Positions 23,045 to 33,207 of a stretch of 64,000 bases of DNA are shown one piece after another. The stretch is from Papaver somniferum. Lineage: Eukaryota > Streptophyta > Magnoliopsida > Ranunculales > Papaveraceae. The notes beneath the pieces were generated by a model. That model saw only the letters and a program-made list of their open reading frames with translations. It did not search any database and had not been told where the DNA came from. The position numbers and the translations under genes are program-made. Location of the stretch: NCBI RefSeq assembly GCF_003573695.1, contig NC_039359.1:159672451-159736450 (forward strand), in the 5' to 3' direction. Numbering within the stretch: the first letter of the stretch is position 1; every line of letters starts with the position of its first letter.

Positions 23045-23427
23045 TGATGGGTAAAACGTGGGAAGGAGGAACTAGCCCTAATCACAGAAAGTACTCCCAA
23101 GGAGAAGAAGGGTTTATGGAAAGTAATAGAGAATTCATGATGATCTCAAGAAGTGTGTCCTCTTTCCCTTTTATAATGACCCTCTTATGGATAAATGCCC
23201 ATGTTAACATATTACTAAACTACCATTTCCCTTTCCTTAAGTTAATACCAAACTCTAAAGGGCTTTCCTCTTAGGCCAAAGCCCAACTGCCTTAATATGC
23301 TCTTGGATGAACTAGGACTTCTCCTCCTTAATGGGTTAGGCCTGGTTCCCAAGTCTCTTTATCCTAAAAGGGATCCTTCATAGGTTAAGGGGCCATCTAT
23401 TTTAGGATTGATTATTTTCATGTATCA
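23045..23427 (-). repeat. 5' LTR of the Tat element
   Basis: 383 bp, same ends as 6988-7369, and adjacent to the primer site. It contains short indels relative to its partner, for example near 23215. Confidence 0.9.
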
Positions 23428-23506
23428 ACAAGAACCAATTGCATCCGCATCGTAATAGAAAATCACTCTTTATACGTAGTTCAGCTGGCTGCAAAATTGG
23501 TTCTTA

Positions 23507-23877
23507 GAGCATCTTCAATGCAAGGGGTAAAAGTCTTAAAATTGAATGACATCTAGGATTTAAAACTTTTTCCACCAAATTTCCATCTCCAACACAAGGG
23601 TGAAGGTCATAGAGATAGATGACATGGCTAAGTGGGGGTAATGGAAAAAGTGTAAATAAGACTTTCTCTATGACCTTGGGTTTAAAAGCCATATCATTAT
23701 TTTGTCTTCAAATTCAAATAAAGTTTGTTAGATAATACCTTGGGGGTTGGAGATCAACTTGAAGTAAAAATATTTACATTAATCTTTTTTTTGTCATTTA
23801 ATAATGACCCACACATAAAAACGTGTTTATAAGACCTCCACACAGGATGACCTTGACCCTATGCATTGGAGATGCTC
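23507..23877. mobile_element. Tourist/Harbinger-like MITE, TTA target duplication
   Basis: 371 bp with inverted ends GAGCATCTTCAATGCA / TGCATTGGAGATGCTC, flanked on both sides by TTA. No coding capacity. It lies between the Tat element and the 3' end of BAHD-1. Confidence 0.8.
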
Positions 23878-24049
23878 TTATATTTGAGGTCTCGTGGCAT
23901 ATTATCCTTTTTAGTTCCCTTTTCTTGAATGCCTTTTCTATTGACTTTCATAAAGATTTTGGACAAGAAAAGAAAATGTAGTTACATGATATTTTATTCG
24001 ATCACCACTTGTTCTAATCACTTTAATAACCGAATCAGCTGGTGACAAT

Positions 24050-25594
24050 TTAAAGTGCAGAAGCAATCAGTTTTTTAAATGTCTGAGATTGATTACAGCC
24101 CCTACCAGGTGGTTGAATAGCCATCATTCCAACCTCGATCACAAACTTCTTCATGCATTCCAGTGGGAAAGAAAGAGGCACAAGAATACCATATTCTCCT
24201 TTGCTGTTTTCGAAAGGGATGTAAAAGCATCTCTCTTCAGGGTTTGGAAGAGAATTTGCTTTCATAATCCCACCATATACAGCTTTTCCCCATCCATAAT
24301 CCACTTCCGCAAGTCTTGCCCTTGTGGCATCTGTAACAAAGTAGTGACTCCCTGCCAAAGCATAGTTAGTCATAAAAGCTATCCATGACCTAAACATTTT
24401 CTTCTTCATTGTTGCGTTTCCATCACCTACAGTTTCTGTATTGAGAAGTTTTTTCTTAGATTCTATAACCAAATCCAATGTGTATCCAAGTGGGTTTTTA
24501 CACAACTTCTCTGCCGTTGAGAATGCCATCCCGTAAAATAATGCGTTACCATAAAATCCTACTGGCAAATTTAGGCGGTCTTTTCCACGTCCGTTCACAG
24601 TATAAAAGAGACGAACATCTTCTTTGGAATCAAGATTGAATGCTGTAGTTCGACATTTCCATAGACATGCTGTGAGGATTTCGAAATCCGAACAAGTACG
24701 AAGATGAGGAGGTAGGAGTTTCTTTATAGATGTCATCTCTTGCTGTCCAAAGAAGAAGGTATGCTGGACTCTTTGGTTTTGATCGAAAGGAAGAGAAACA
24801 ATTCTAGATTCATGTACAAGATCATAATCTCTGTTGGGTATTGATAATGGCTCATGAGAGTTTAGGAGTTCTCTCTTCCAAACAGGGAGCACAGATGGGG
24901 ATCCAGAGCCACGAGCAATTTCACCAATTGCAACCATCAACTGGTGTAAGCCTTGAGCGTCGCTGATAACGTGGTTGAGACGAAGGGCTAGAATGAATCC
25001 TCCACATAAAAGCCGAGTCACCTGTGAATGACATTTTACTTTTGTGATTAGGGTATTTAGAATTCGGAGAAATTACAAATTGTAGACGGAAAATCTCATC
25101 TGTATCAAATATAGCATTACCTGAATCAGTAAGAGAGGGCAGTTAATTACATCTCCTGAACCAGGGGCAATATAAAGGAGCTCATCCGAGCATGGAAATG
25201 GAGGTTTCAATGCATCCATGCAGATGAACTGGTCAAGACGAATATCAGCATCCGCCTCGATGAACATGACACCTTCACCTATGCATTCTACAACTAACTT
25301 TCCCCCATAAGGTGTTTCTCGTACCCTCCCAGCAAATGGGTAGTAAAAGACAAGTGCATCAGCTATGGCTTTTCTGATGACATCGACTGGGTCTGATGTT
25401 CTACATTCTATAACAATGTTGTCATCATTTCCATTGTTACGATAGAATTGAATAACTGGTGTGTGAAAACGAAGACGTTCATCGATATCTGAGAGAAACT
25501 TAAGTTCATGAGGTGTTGGTTTTGATGGGGATATCAGTTCTGGATCTTTCCTTCTAACCGTGAACGTTAATGTTTCACACGTCGAGGAAATCAT
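24050..25594 (-). CDS. BAHD-1: clade V BAHD acyltransferase (benzyl alcohol benzoyltransferase/AMAT-like)
   Basis: Cytosolic acyl-CoA-dependent O-acyltransferase family; relatives make benzyl benzoate and other volatile or short-chain esters. Two exons: 25594-25121 and 25021-24050, with a 99-bp GT-AG phase-0 intron. The product is about 481 residues. The N-terminus has [21 protein letters not shown], typical of clade V. Catalytic HVISD is at about 175-179 and the structural DYGWG motif at about 399-403; both are intact, as is the [12 protein letters not shown] region. No signal peptide. The ATG matches the starts of BAHD-2 and BAHD-3, and a minus-strand TATA lies at 25641-25650. It is transcribed divergently from AAE-C, 1.6 kb away. 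No lesion seen, so likely functional. The exact substrate cannot be read from sequence. Confidence 0.92.
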
Positions 25595-25624
25595 TTTTCT
25601 GGCGAGAGTTTGAGTGAGAAGGTA

Positions 25625-25766
25625 TAGGAACTAATCTTCGATATATATAATGAACTGAACTCAAACTTAAGGGATGACGGACTAAGCAGAGATCCACTTC
25701 GCGTAAATTTATGATCAGATTGATAAAGGAAAAAACTTTATTTATTTGTTCGTATTAAGTAGTGAC
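25625..25766 (-). promoter_or_regulatory. BAHD-1 promoter with blocks shared by BAHD-2 and BAHD-3
   Basis: Minus-strand TATA (TTATATATAT, 25641-25650) lies about 50 bp upstream of the ATG. It is preceded by CCCTTAAGTTTGAGTTCAGT and TTAGTCCGTC, then, further upstream, CTGATCAT and CTTAATACGAACAAATAAA (about 25738-25762). The same blocks recur in order upstream of BAHD-2. Confidence 0.6.
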
Positions 25767-26933
25767 AAAGCATCTTCTGTCCTCGACTAACATATGAAGA
25801 TATATGTTCCTTCGGATCTTATACTACAGAGACACATCTTAAGTTTTAACTAAGCTATGATTATTTCTTTTAATGTTAATCGCCTAGTGAGTTATATTCT
25901 AAGCAAACTAAGAATGTATATCTGTTTTCCTTCTGGAAAAAGAAGAAAAAAAAAACGTATTATTACTTTTTTGAAGTAATTGGAAACGGAACTAGTCATA
26001 AAAACCTAAGATGACCAAACTTGTGGTACAAAAACCCCATTTAAATGTTGACATCAATTAAAACTTCATTTTAAACAAAATTGATACAAAAACCCCCAAA
26101 TTTTTAAAAAGTGATAGAAAAACCCCAAATTTCAAAATTGGTTTCACCAAAATTTTCTGGGATTTTTGTGTTACTTTTGTTTTGATGAGGTTTTTGTGTT
26201 ACTTTTGTTTTGATGGGTTTTTTATGATTGGATAGTGACACCTTTGGGATTATAACTCGTGGACCGAATTGGAAATTAGAAGAATAATTAACACAAAAAC
26301 TCAAACTTAAATTGGAGATTATAAAAATAATAAGGGAGAAAATAATCTGTAGGTATTAGCATTTGACAGCATTTCAGGAGTATGTCACAGTACATGTAAA
26401 ACACACAATCAAAGTTCCACCCAAGTACTCGCTTGGTATAGAATCCGATATTTTTCGTTTTTGAAACCTAATTTAACGTACAATGTTATTTTCATGTTGT
26501 GAACTACATTCCTAAAAAAATTTAACGCATTGCACTATATGCAATTTCACCATCTATTGGTTTGAATTTTATCGGTTCATTATTAACTGTTCAAATTCGA
26601 ATCCGCAGATAGTGGGATTACTTATCACGCAATATGTACTAATTTTTTACAACGCAATGCGAAGATTTGCTCCCTAAAAGCTTCTGATTAATCTTTAGTT
26701 CAGCTCGATTTATAAAGATAAATAATTTTGAATTAAAAGGCTAACGCTAAGATTATTGAGCGAGCTGCCAATAATTCCACCTTGGGAAAGCACGTACTAG
26801 GCTGTAGAGCGTCCATGAGCTCTCTCGGATCCATGCAAAACATAGCTTAACACTAATCCGTTATAATATTTTTGAATCCGAACAAAGAATGCCCCGAAAC
26901 TTCGTACGTCCCTGACAACATCGGCCTTGCTAG
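25767..26933. other. Intergenic between BAHD-1 and AAE-C
   Basis: No gene seen. At 26000-26260 there are many AAAACCCC / GGGGTTTTT runs in opposite orientations, with a 27-bp direct duplication (GTTACTTTTGTTTTGATG, about 26165-26218), probably a decayed small DNA transposon. The remainder is unique-looking AT-rich DNA. Confidence 0.5.
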
Positions 26934-27105
26934 TTAAGGAATCACTGTTTAATTAAAAATGACAGGTTGGTTATCTTAATCTGTCCACAGTTGTTGTTTG
27001 TTTAAGGAATCTTTGTTTAATTAAAAATATGAAGTTGATTATCTTAATTTGTCGACCATAGTTTTTTAATACCAAGTTGCTTATCTGAATTTGTTCCCAG
27101 TTTCT
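26934..27105. repeat. ~67-bp tandem duplication in the AAE-C promoter
   Basis: Two and a half diverged copies, each with AAGGAATC, TTTGTTTAATTAAAAAT, GTTGATTATCTTAAT and CTGTCC-like blocks; starts near 26934 and 27000, with a partial third near 27070. It ends about 100 bp before the AAE-C ATG. Confidence 0.65.
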
Positions 27106-27202
27106 CCAAACTAAACTCTATTAATACCTCTAATAAGTTCCTCAAGAATCCAGATAACCTACCAATAATCTCATCAACATTCTTCTCTTTGTTGTTTTTC
27201 TA

Positions 27203-28861
27203 ATGGATTTGTTAAAACCAAGTCCAGCAAACTCATCACCATTGACACCACTAGGGTTTCTGGAAAGAGCAGCAACTGTATATGGTGATTGCACATCCAT
27301 CATTTACAATAAAACAACTTACACATGGAAACAAACAAACCGTAGATGTCTTCAACTCGCTTCATCTTTGAAATCAATGGGTATTCAACGTGGAGATGTC
27401 ATCTCAGTTTTATCACCAAATCTTCCTGCTATGTATGAACTTCATTTTGCTGTACCTATGAGTGGCGCCATATTGAACACTATTAATACACGTCTCGATG
27501 CACATGCTCTTTCAGTAATACTTCGTCATAATGAATCAAAACTCGTATTTGTTGATTTTCTTTCTCGTTCCTTAATTCTTGAAGCTTTTTCTCTCTTACC
27601 ATCTGAGAACAAATCTCCTTCACTCATCTTCATCATGGATGATGAGGTAAACTCAACCTTAACCGCTGATTGTATTGATCTTGATTTTACTTATGAGGGT
27701 TTGATTAATAAAGGTGATCCTGATTTCAAGTGGGTACGACCTAATAGAGAATTGGATCCGATGGTGTTGAACTACACATCCGGTACGACATCATCTCCTA
27801 AAGGGGTAGTCCATTCTCATCGTGGTCTATTCATCACGACCCTCGATTCTCTAATGGATTGGTGTGTACCGAAGCAACCCGTCTTTCTCTGGACCCTGGC
27901 AATGTTTCATTCGAACGGGTGGTCTTTTCCTTGGGGTATGGCGGCCGTTGGGGGGACTAACATTTGTCTACGTAAATTTGATGCTGCTTCAGTGTATGGG
28001 TTGATCTGCCAACACAGCGTTACGCATATGTGTGGCGCACCAGTTGTGTTGAACATGTTAGCAAACAATCCGAGTAAGGAACCATTATCAGACCAAGTTC
28101 AAATTTTAACTGCCGGAGCTCCGCCGCCTGCGACGGTACTCTTTCGAATCGAGTCTCTTGGATTTATAGTTAGTCATGGTTATGGATTAACCGAAACAGC
28201 TGGATGCGTCGTGTCGTGTGCATGGAAACATGAGTGGGACAAATTTCCCGCAACAGAACGTGCAAGGTTGAAAGCGAGACAAGGTGTGAGAACAATAGGA
28301 ATGACTGAAATCGATGTGTTAGATCCTGACTCCGGTTTGAGTGTTAAACGAGATGGTTCTTCTACTGGTGAAATCGTTTTACGAGGTGCGTCGATTTTGT
28401 TAGGCTATTTTAAGGACCTGGAAGGTACGGAGAAAAGCTTAAAAACTGATGGATGGTTTTACACAGGAGATGTGGGTGTGATGCATCCTGATGGGTATAT
28501 AGAGATAAAAGATAGATCTAAAGATGTGATTATAAGTGGTGGAGAGAATATAAGCAGTGTAGAAGTTGAATCAGTGTTATATTCGCACCCAGCAATCAAT
28601 GAAGCAGCCGTGGTAGCTCGACCAGACAAATTTTGGGGGGAGACACCTTGCGCTTTTGTGAGTTTAAAGTCCAAATTCAACAGTCTTTCTGAAAATGATA
28701 TCATCGAGTTTTGCAGGGAAAAGCTGCCTCATTACATGGTCCCGAAAACAGTTATTTTTGAAGAATTTCTTCCTAAAACCACAACCGGTAAAATACAGAA
28801 ATTTAAGCTTAAGAGCAAAGCTAAAAACTTGGGTTTAAGTCGCGTAGAAAGTCGACTTTAA
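27203..28861 (+). CDS. AAE-C: peroxisomal acyl-activating enzyme / CoA ligase (AAE1/CNL-like), intact
   Basis: ATP-dependent ligase of the ANL superfamily: acid + ATP + CoA to acyl-CoA + AMP + PPi. Single exon, 552 residues, the usual length for this clade. Motifs in order: P-loop YTSGTTSSPKG at 191-201, GYGLTETAG at about 331, GWFYTGDVGVMHPDG (with the hinge/ATP Asp) at about 417, SKDVIISGGENISSVEVE at about 436, and the C-terminal catalytic Lys in [12 protein letters not shown] at about 525. The protein ends in SRL, a type 1 peroxisomal targeting signal. The N-terminus (LTPLGFLERAATVYGD) resembles plant cinnamate/benzoate-CoA ligases and AAE1. The ATG is shared with the starts of AAE-B and AAE-D. 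It is divergent from BAHD-1 and upstream of BAHD-2 in the same direction. No lesions. Substrate (cinnamate, benzoate, butanoate or other) is unresolved. Confidence 0.93.
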   Translation: MDLLKPSPANSSPLTPLGFLERAATVYGDCTSIIYNKTTYTWKQTNRRCLQLASSLKSMGIQRGDVISVLSPNLPAMYELHFAVPMSGAILNTINTRLDAHALSVILRHNESKLVFVDFLSRSLILEAFSLLPSENKSPSLIFIMDDEVNSTLTADCIDLDFTYEGLINKGDPDFKWVRPNRELDPMVLNYTSGTTSSPKGVVHSHRGLFITTLDSLMDWCVPKQPVFLWTLAMFHSNGWSFPWGMAAVGGTNICLRKFDAASVYGLICQHSVTHMCGAPVVLNMLANNPSKEPLSDQVQILTAGAPPPATVLFRIESLGFIVSHGYGLTETAGCVVSCAWKHEWDKFPATERARLKARQGVRTIGMTEIDVLDPDSGLSVKRDGSSTGEIVLRGASILLGYFKDLEGTEKSLKTDGWFYTGDVGVMHPDGYIEIKDRSKDVIISGGENISSVEVESVLYSHPAINEAAVVARPDKFWGETPCAFVSLKSKFNSLSENDIIEFCREKLPHYMVPKTVIFEEFLPKTTTGKIQKFKLKSKAKNLGLSRVESRL

Positions 28862-29696
28862 GTGTTTCTACCATGAGTTTATTCGAAAGACTACAAACTG
28901 TGCAAGTAGTATATAGAACATGGTTGTAATTCATATTTGGTGATTCCTCAGTCCTTCGGCGACATATGTATCTACGAAAATTGTAATAACATTTAATTAC
29001 CTTGAATAATAAAAAGTATTTTTTCCTTTTCATCATTCTGTTTTTCTGTTTTTCTTGATCGACGAATATATAATATTTACATGCAAAAGTATTATAGACA
29101 TGCAGTTAATAAAGTGGAACTCCTAATTACATGAAACCAATTAACCCACAGACTATTTTCGGAACTGGTATTGTACGTGGAGTGTGTATGCAAAAATTTA
29201 AGTTGAATTCTAATATATTTTCTAGAATTAAGATTGTTGGACAGTTGTAGATGATTGTATGAGATCATTTCCCCTGGATATAGTTGTAGATGATTAAGGG
29301 TGCAACTTAATTTGACTTGAGGCTCGATGCCGAAAACCTGACTATTCGCCGGGCATAGTTGATTGTCGTCAGGTTCATCCCCGGGCCTGTTTAAATCTAG
29401 TCCCGACTCTCTGAAGAGAAATTGGGATTTGTTGGAGTTATGCATCGGGCTACTAAAAGGACTTGAATTCAACATATAATGTAATATCCTAAATTATGTG
29501 ACCAAATTGTATTTGTGAATTAAATTTGGTTATCGAAGATTAACGTCTACGATGGAAACAGCTAGGAAAAACTGTTTTGCATCTTAAGATTATACTAATA
29601 GAATTCTACATAAAGATTTATGATGAAAAAACCAAAGTATCTTCCTGAAGCGCCTCACAGGAATCTTAGGTTTCTTTGGCTAAGCATGGGTCATAG
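28862..29696. other. Intergenic, AAE-C 3' flank
   Basis: No gene seen. The first ~180 bp presumably hold the AAE-C 3' UTR (AATAA-type signals near 29005-29015). A minus-strand frame at 29092-29475 resembles nothing I know. Confidence 0.5.
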
Positions 29697-30111
29697 GAGC
29701 ATCTCCAACGGGTTGTGGTGTGCTTCCTACGTGGTTCATGTAAGAACACATCCTTTAAAAACTTAAAGTCTAATATTTTCATAATTCTAGGAATACCAGA
29801 AAGATAGTCTCCAACCATATATATCTCTACATTGGTCAGGAACTTTTTAAACCCTTGATTTTAAAAGTAAATATTTGATCCATATGTTAACAAACCATAG
29901 ATATTGGTGACTAGGATGTTTACATCCTCTAAAGTCTAAAAGAACCTCTAAAATCAGAGGATGAGTTTGAGGATGTTAGTGTAACTACCTTCCATATCAC
30001 CTTCACAATTAGCCCTCACATTCTAGTTGGAGAAGGATTTTAATTAAAAACCGTATAAATCCTATGTGGCCAAGCTTACAGGAAGTTAAGAGTGTCCCAT
30101 TGGAGATGCTC
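29697..30111. mobile_element. Tourist/Harbinger-like MITE
   Basis: 415 bp with ends GAGCATCTCCAA and TTGGAGATGCTC, the same end motif as the MITE at 23507-23877 but a different interior. Flanks are TAG and TAA, an imperfect 3-bp duplication. It lies between AAE-C and BAHD-2. Confidence 0.65.
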
Positions 30112-30515
30112 TAAATCTTAGTTCCGAATTTCCCGCGTACGTACTCAATTTCAGCATAGATCTTAGACCATGAGAAAATGATTTCGAGTTGGACTCTGGC
30201 TCGTGATAAAAATTATTAATCATGTTTGATGTCTCAAATATCAAGAAAACCATTTTTCTAGCTAATGAGTGTTGTTGCAATCATTTTACTGAACCATTGG
30301 TTAGTCTATACTAATCCGAACATATTTTTTTTGTCTCTTGGAGTAGTTGGACAATTTCCCATTGTTGATGCCCTTACACGGTTTTGTTTGTTGATTGCTT
30401 GTTGTAGTAATTCAATATGAAGGACCAAGAGTTTGAGCCAAATTACATGAACTCATTTCATGAACTTTGGTTATTTGCTCTTTTCTTTCTTTTTACGGAT
30501 GAAAGATACTTCAAT

Positions 30516-30661
30516 CCTACTTAATACGAACAAATAAACAAATTACAATGGATCACCATACCTTCATTCATCTGATCATGAATTCAAGCAACGTGCATCA
30601 TTTACCGGATGAACCTAATCTAGTTTAGTCCTTACCCCTTATGCTTGAGTTCAGTATATAT
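30516..30661 (+). promoter_or_regulatory. BAHD-2 promoter with conserved blocks
   Basis: TATA (TATATAT, 30655-30661) lies 61 bp before the preferred ATG. Upstream blocks are CTACTTAATACGAACAAATAAA (30517-30538, shared with BAHD-1), GGATCACCATACCTTCATTC (30549-30568, shared with BAHD-3), and GATGAACCTA with TAGTCCTTA, then GAGTTCAGT, just before TATA. Confidence 0.65.
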
Positions 30662-30721
30662 GTAAGTATATATCAACATCCATTCCTATATTTTCACATT
30701 GACAATCATATTAGAAACATG

Positions 30722-32317
30722 ATGACTCCATCCACAATTGAGACATTAGTGTTCACAACTAGAAAGAAAGAGCCAGAATTAATATCTCCATCTAGGCCAA
30801 CACCCCATGAATTTAAGTATCTCTCAGATATTGATGACCGTTTTCGTTTTCATTCACCGGTTATTCAACTCTATCGTAACAATAAAAGGAACAGCAAAGT
30901 CGATAGAAAATCAGATCCCGTAGATGTGATCAGAGAAGCTATAGCAAATGCCCTTGTCTTTTATTACCCATTTGCCGGAAGGGTAAGGGAATCACCTTTC
31001 GGGGGAAAGCTAGTTGTAGAATGCACCGGTGAAGGTGTAATGTTTATCGAGGCTGATGCTGATATTTGTCTCGACCAGTTCAACAATATTAATGACTTGA
31101 AGCCTCCATTTCCATGCTTGAATGAACTTCTTTATCTTGTCCCCGGCTCAGTAGATCTGATTAACATCCCTCTCTTATTAATTCAGGTAAAATTGTACAT
31201 TTACATCACCACTGTTATTCACTAGCACAGTCTAGCGTACAGTATGCATGTACAAGGGAAACCGACCAAGATCCAATTGGTGAACTACATTTTTCTTCCA
31301 AATATATACTCTATACCATCCTAATGCTTAAACTGTCATTTACAGGTGACTCGATTTTTATGCGGAGGATTCATTTTAGCCGTTAGGTCCAACCACACTA
31401 TTAGTGACGCTCAGGGATTAAAGCAGTTCTTGATGGCTCTTGGTGAAATTGCTCGCGGCTATGAATCTCCATTCGTGCTTCCTGTTTGGCAAAGGGAACT
31501 CCTAAGCTCTCATGAACTCCCAGAAACACCAAACAAAGAGTGCGATCTTTTTCATAGAACCAGAGGTATCTCTCTTCCTTTCGGTCAAAACCAAGAAGTC
31601 CATCGTACTTTCTTTTTCGGTAAGCAAGAGATGATATCTCTAAAGAAACACTTGCCTCCACATCTTCATACATGTTCAAATTTTGAGATCCTCACTGCAT
31701 GCTTATGGAGATGTCGAACATTAGCATTCAATCTTGATCCCAAAGAAGACGTCCGTCTCTTTTTTAGTGTCAACGGGCGTGGAAAAGACCGCCTCAATTT
31801 GCCCGAAGGATTCTACGGTAATGCTCTTGGTTGCGGGATGGCATCCTCAACAGCAGAGAACATATGTAGAAACTCTTTCGAATATACATTAGATTTGGTT
31901 GTGAAATCCAAGAACAAACTTCTCAACACAGACACTAAAGAAGATAAGGGCACAACATTGAAGAACAAGATGTTAAAATCATGGACTGATTTTACAACTA
32001 ACTATGCTTTGGTTGGGAATCACTACTTTGTTACAGATATAACACGTGCAAGATTTTCCGAAGTGGATTATGGATGGGGGAAAGCAGTGTATGCTGGGCC
32101 AATGATAGTGCATCATATTCCAAACCCTGAAGATAGCAGCTTCTACATCCCTTATGAAAATAGCAAAGGAGAGTACGGTATTTATGTGCCTATTTGCCTA
32201 CGGCAGCAATTCATGAAGAGGTTTGTAGTCGAGCTTGGAAGAATGATTAGCGAGCCACCTATAAAGTTGAATAATCAATTTCAGACATCAAAAAAACCAG
32301 TTCGTTCTGCTCTTTAA
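30722..32317 (+). CDS. BAHD-2: clade V BAHD acyltransferase, intact
   Basis: Same family and exon structure as BAHD-1: exon 1 30722-31186, phase-0 intron 31187-31345 (GT-AG, 159 bp), exon 2 31346-32317; about 478 residues. Catalytic HTISD (residue ~172) and DYGWG (residue ~396) are intact. I chose the second of two adjacent ATGs because it aligns with BAHD-1 and BAHD-3. Longer upstream reading to 30641 would overlap the TATA box. It differs from BAHD-1 in the loop before DYGWG and around FYGNALGCGMASS, so substrate choice may differ. It follows AAE-C in the same direction at 1.86 kb. A small LTR element begins 223 bp after the stop. It is probably cytosolic and uses an acyl-CoA donor. Confidence 0.92.
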
Positions 32318-32539
32318 CTTGTTAATCATTCACTAATCCTTCTACTATGGTGAACGGAACCGGTGGTGATCACATTATAAAAAGTCATGTCCATAATCTT
32401 TATGAAAGTTATGCTAAAAAAAAAAAAAATGGTGGTGTACAAGTTATACAAGAAGATCGGATTTGTGAGCCAAGCTCAAAAAGGCAAAAGGAGTCTACAA
32501 ATTAGTGTTTTGCGTGTGCGGATTTAGCCGTTAATATTG

Positions 32540-32959
32540 TGATGTATTGCGGATGCTCCATATCAATATTGAAGCACCATTTATAGTTCATCTTAGAATT
32601 ACTTTGAATATATCAAGTATGCCCTTGGTTCTAGTATAAATTAGAAGAGATAAGGCTAAAGGAAGGAGTTTTTGGTTTTAGAATATTGTGTGAAGAATGA
32701 GAGGTTCTCTTCTTTCAAACCTAATTGTTATCTCTAGGGGGAATTAGATCATCTAATTCTAGAGTATCAACTATACTACTCTCATAATCTTATAGTTTCC
32801 AATTTAATTGGGTAGAAATTGTAAATTATTTGAGAAGAATCTCCATTTTTAGGTTCTTCCTTTATTCAAAGGGTAGAAGAAACTAAATTGGTTGATTATT
32901 TATCCATTTCAAGTTATCAATTTCAATTTATTTTCATTGTAAGCTTCTGCTTCTCATCA
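32540..32959 (+). repeat. 5' LTR of the small element
   Basis: Starts TGATGTATTGCGG and ends TTCTCATCA. It aligns with 34178-34549 apart from one ~46-bp segment (about 32633-32678). Confidence 0.88.
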
Positions 32960-33207
32960 TTTGGTATCAAGAACTTTGGTTTGATTCTCAATGGGAAAAG
33001 GTGTGATTGGTGAAGATATTTGTGTTTGAGGTGAACACTACTAATCTCTTTCTCAAGTATTTTGGGTTGACTTTTATGTTCTTTGATAGTATTTTCAAAT
33101 TGGGTTTTTCAATCATATATTGATTTCACTATGGTTTACAAAAGAGAAGTTAATCTGGGTAGGATTCATTCAAAGGATGTGTTAATGAATATTGTACATG
33201 ACCAGGA

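Larger units (their letters stand above)
6988..23427 (-). mobile_element. Tat/Ogre-lineage Ty3/gypsy retrotransposon carrying antisense PMD gene
   Basis: Two LTRs of 382 and 383 bp (6988-7369 and 23045-23427) bound the element, both with TGAT...ATCA ends. Order from the right: 5' LTR, tRNA-Arg primer site, gag, protease, RT, RNase H, second (archaeal-type) RNase H, integrase, 50-bp tandem repeats, antisense plant-mobile-domain gene, 3' LTR. Dual RNase H, the tRNA-Arg primer and 3' tandem repeats are hallmarks of the Tat/Ogre lineage. The LTRs differ at roughly two dozen sites plus indels by my count, and all frames are broken, so it is old and inactive. I could not find a matching 5-bp target duplication (ACTTT left, ACAAG right). 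A truncated Athila-type element (8687-13775) is nested inside. Confidence 0.88.

Noticed and set aside
6983..23432. 5-bp target-site duplication for the Tat element
   Set aside because: Left flank ACTTT and right flank ACAAG do not match, so none is claimed.
29092..29475. Minus-strand 127-codon ORF
   Set aside because: No recognisable domain, no promoter or splice context; probably chance.
30641..30721. N-terminal extension of BAHD-2 to 30641
   Set aside because: The extension overlaps the TATA box and has no counterpart in BAHD-1 or BAHD-3.
24050..32317. Polycistronic (operon) reading of BAHD-1, AAE-C and BAHD-2
   Set aside because: Plant genes with separate promoters and opposite strands; clustering only.
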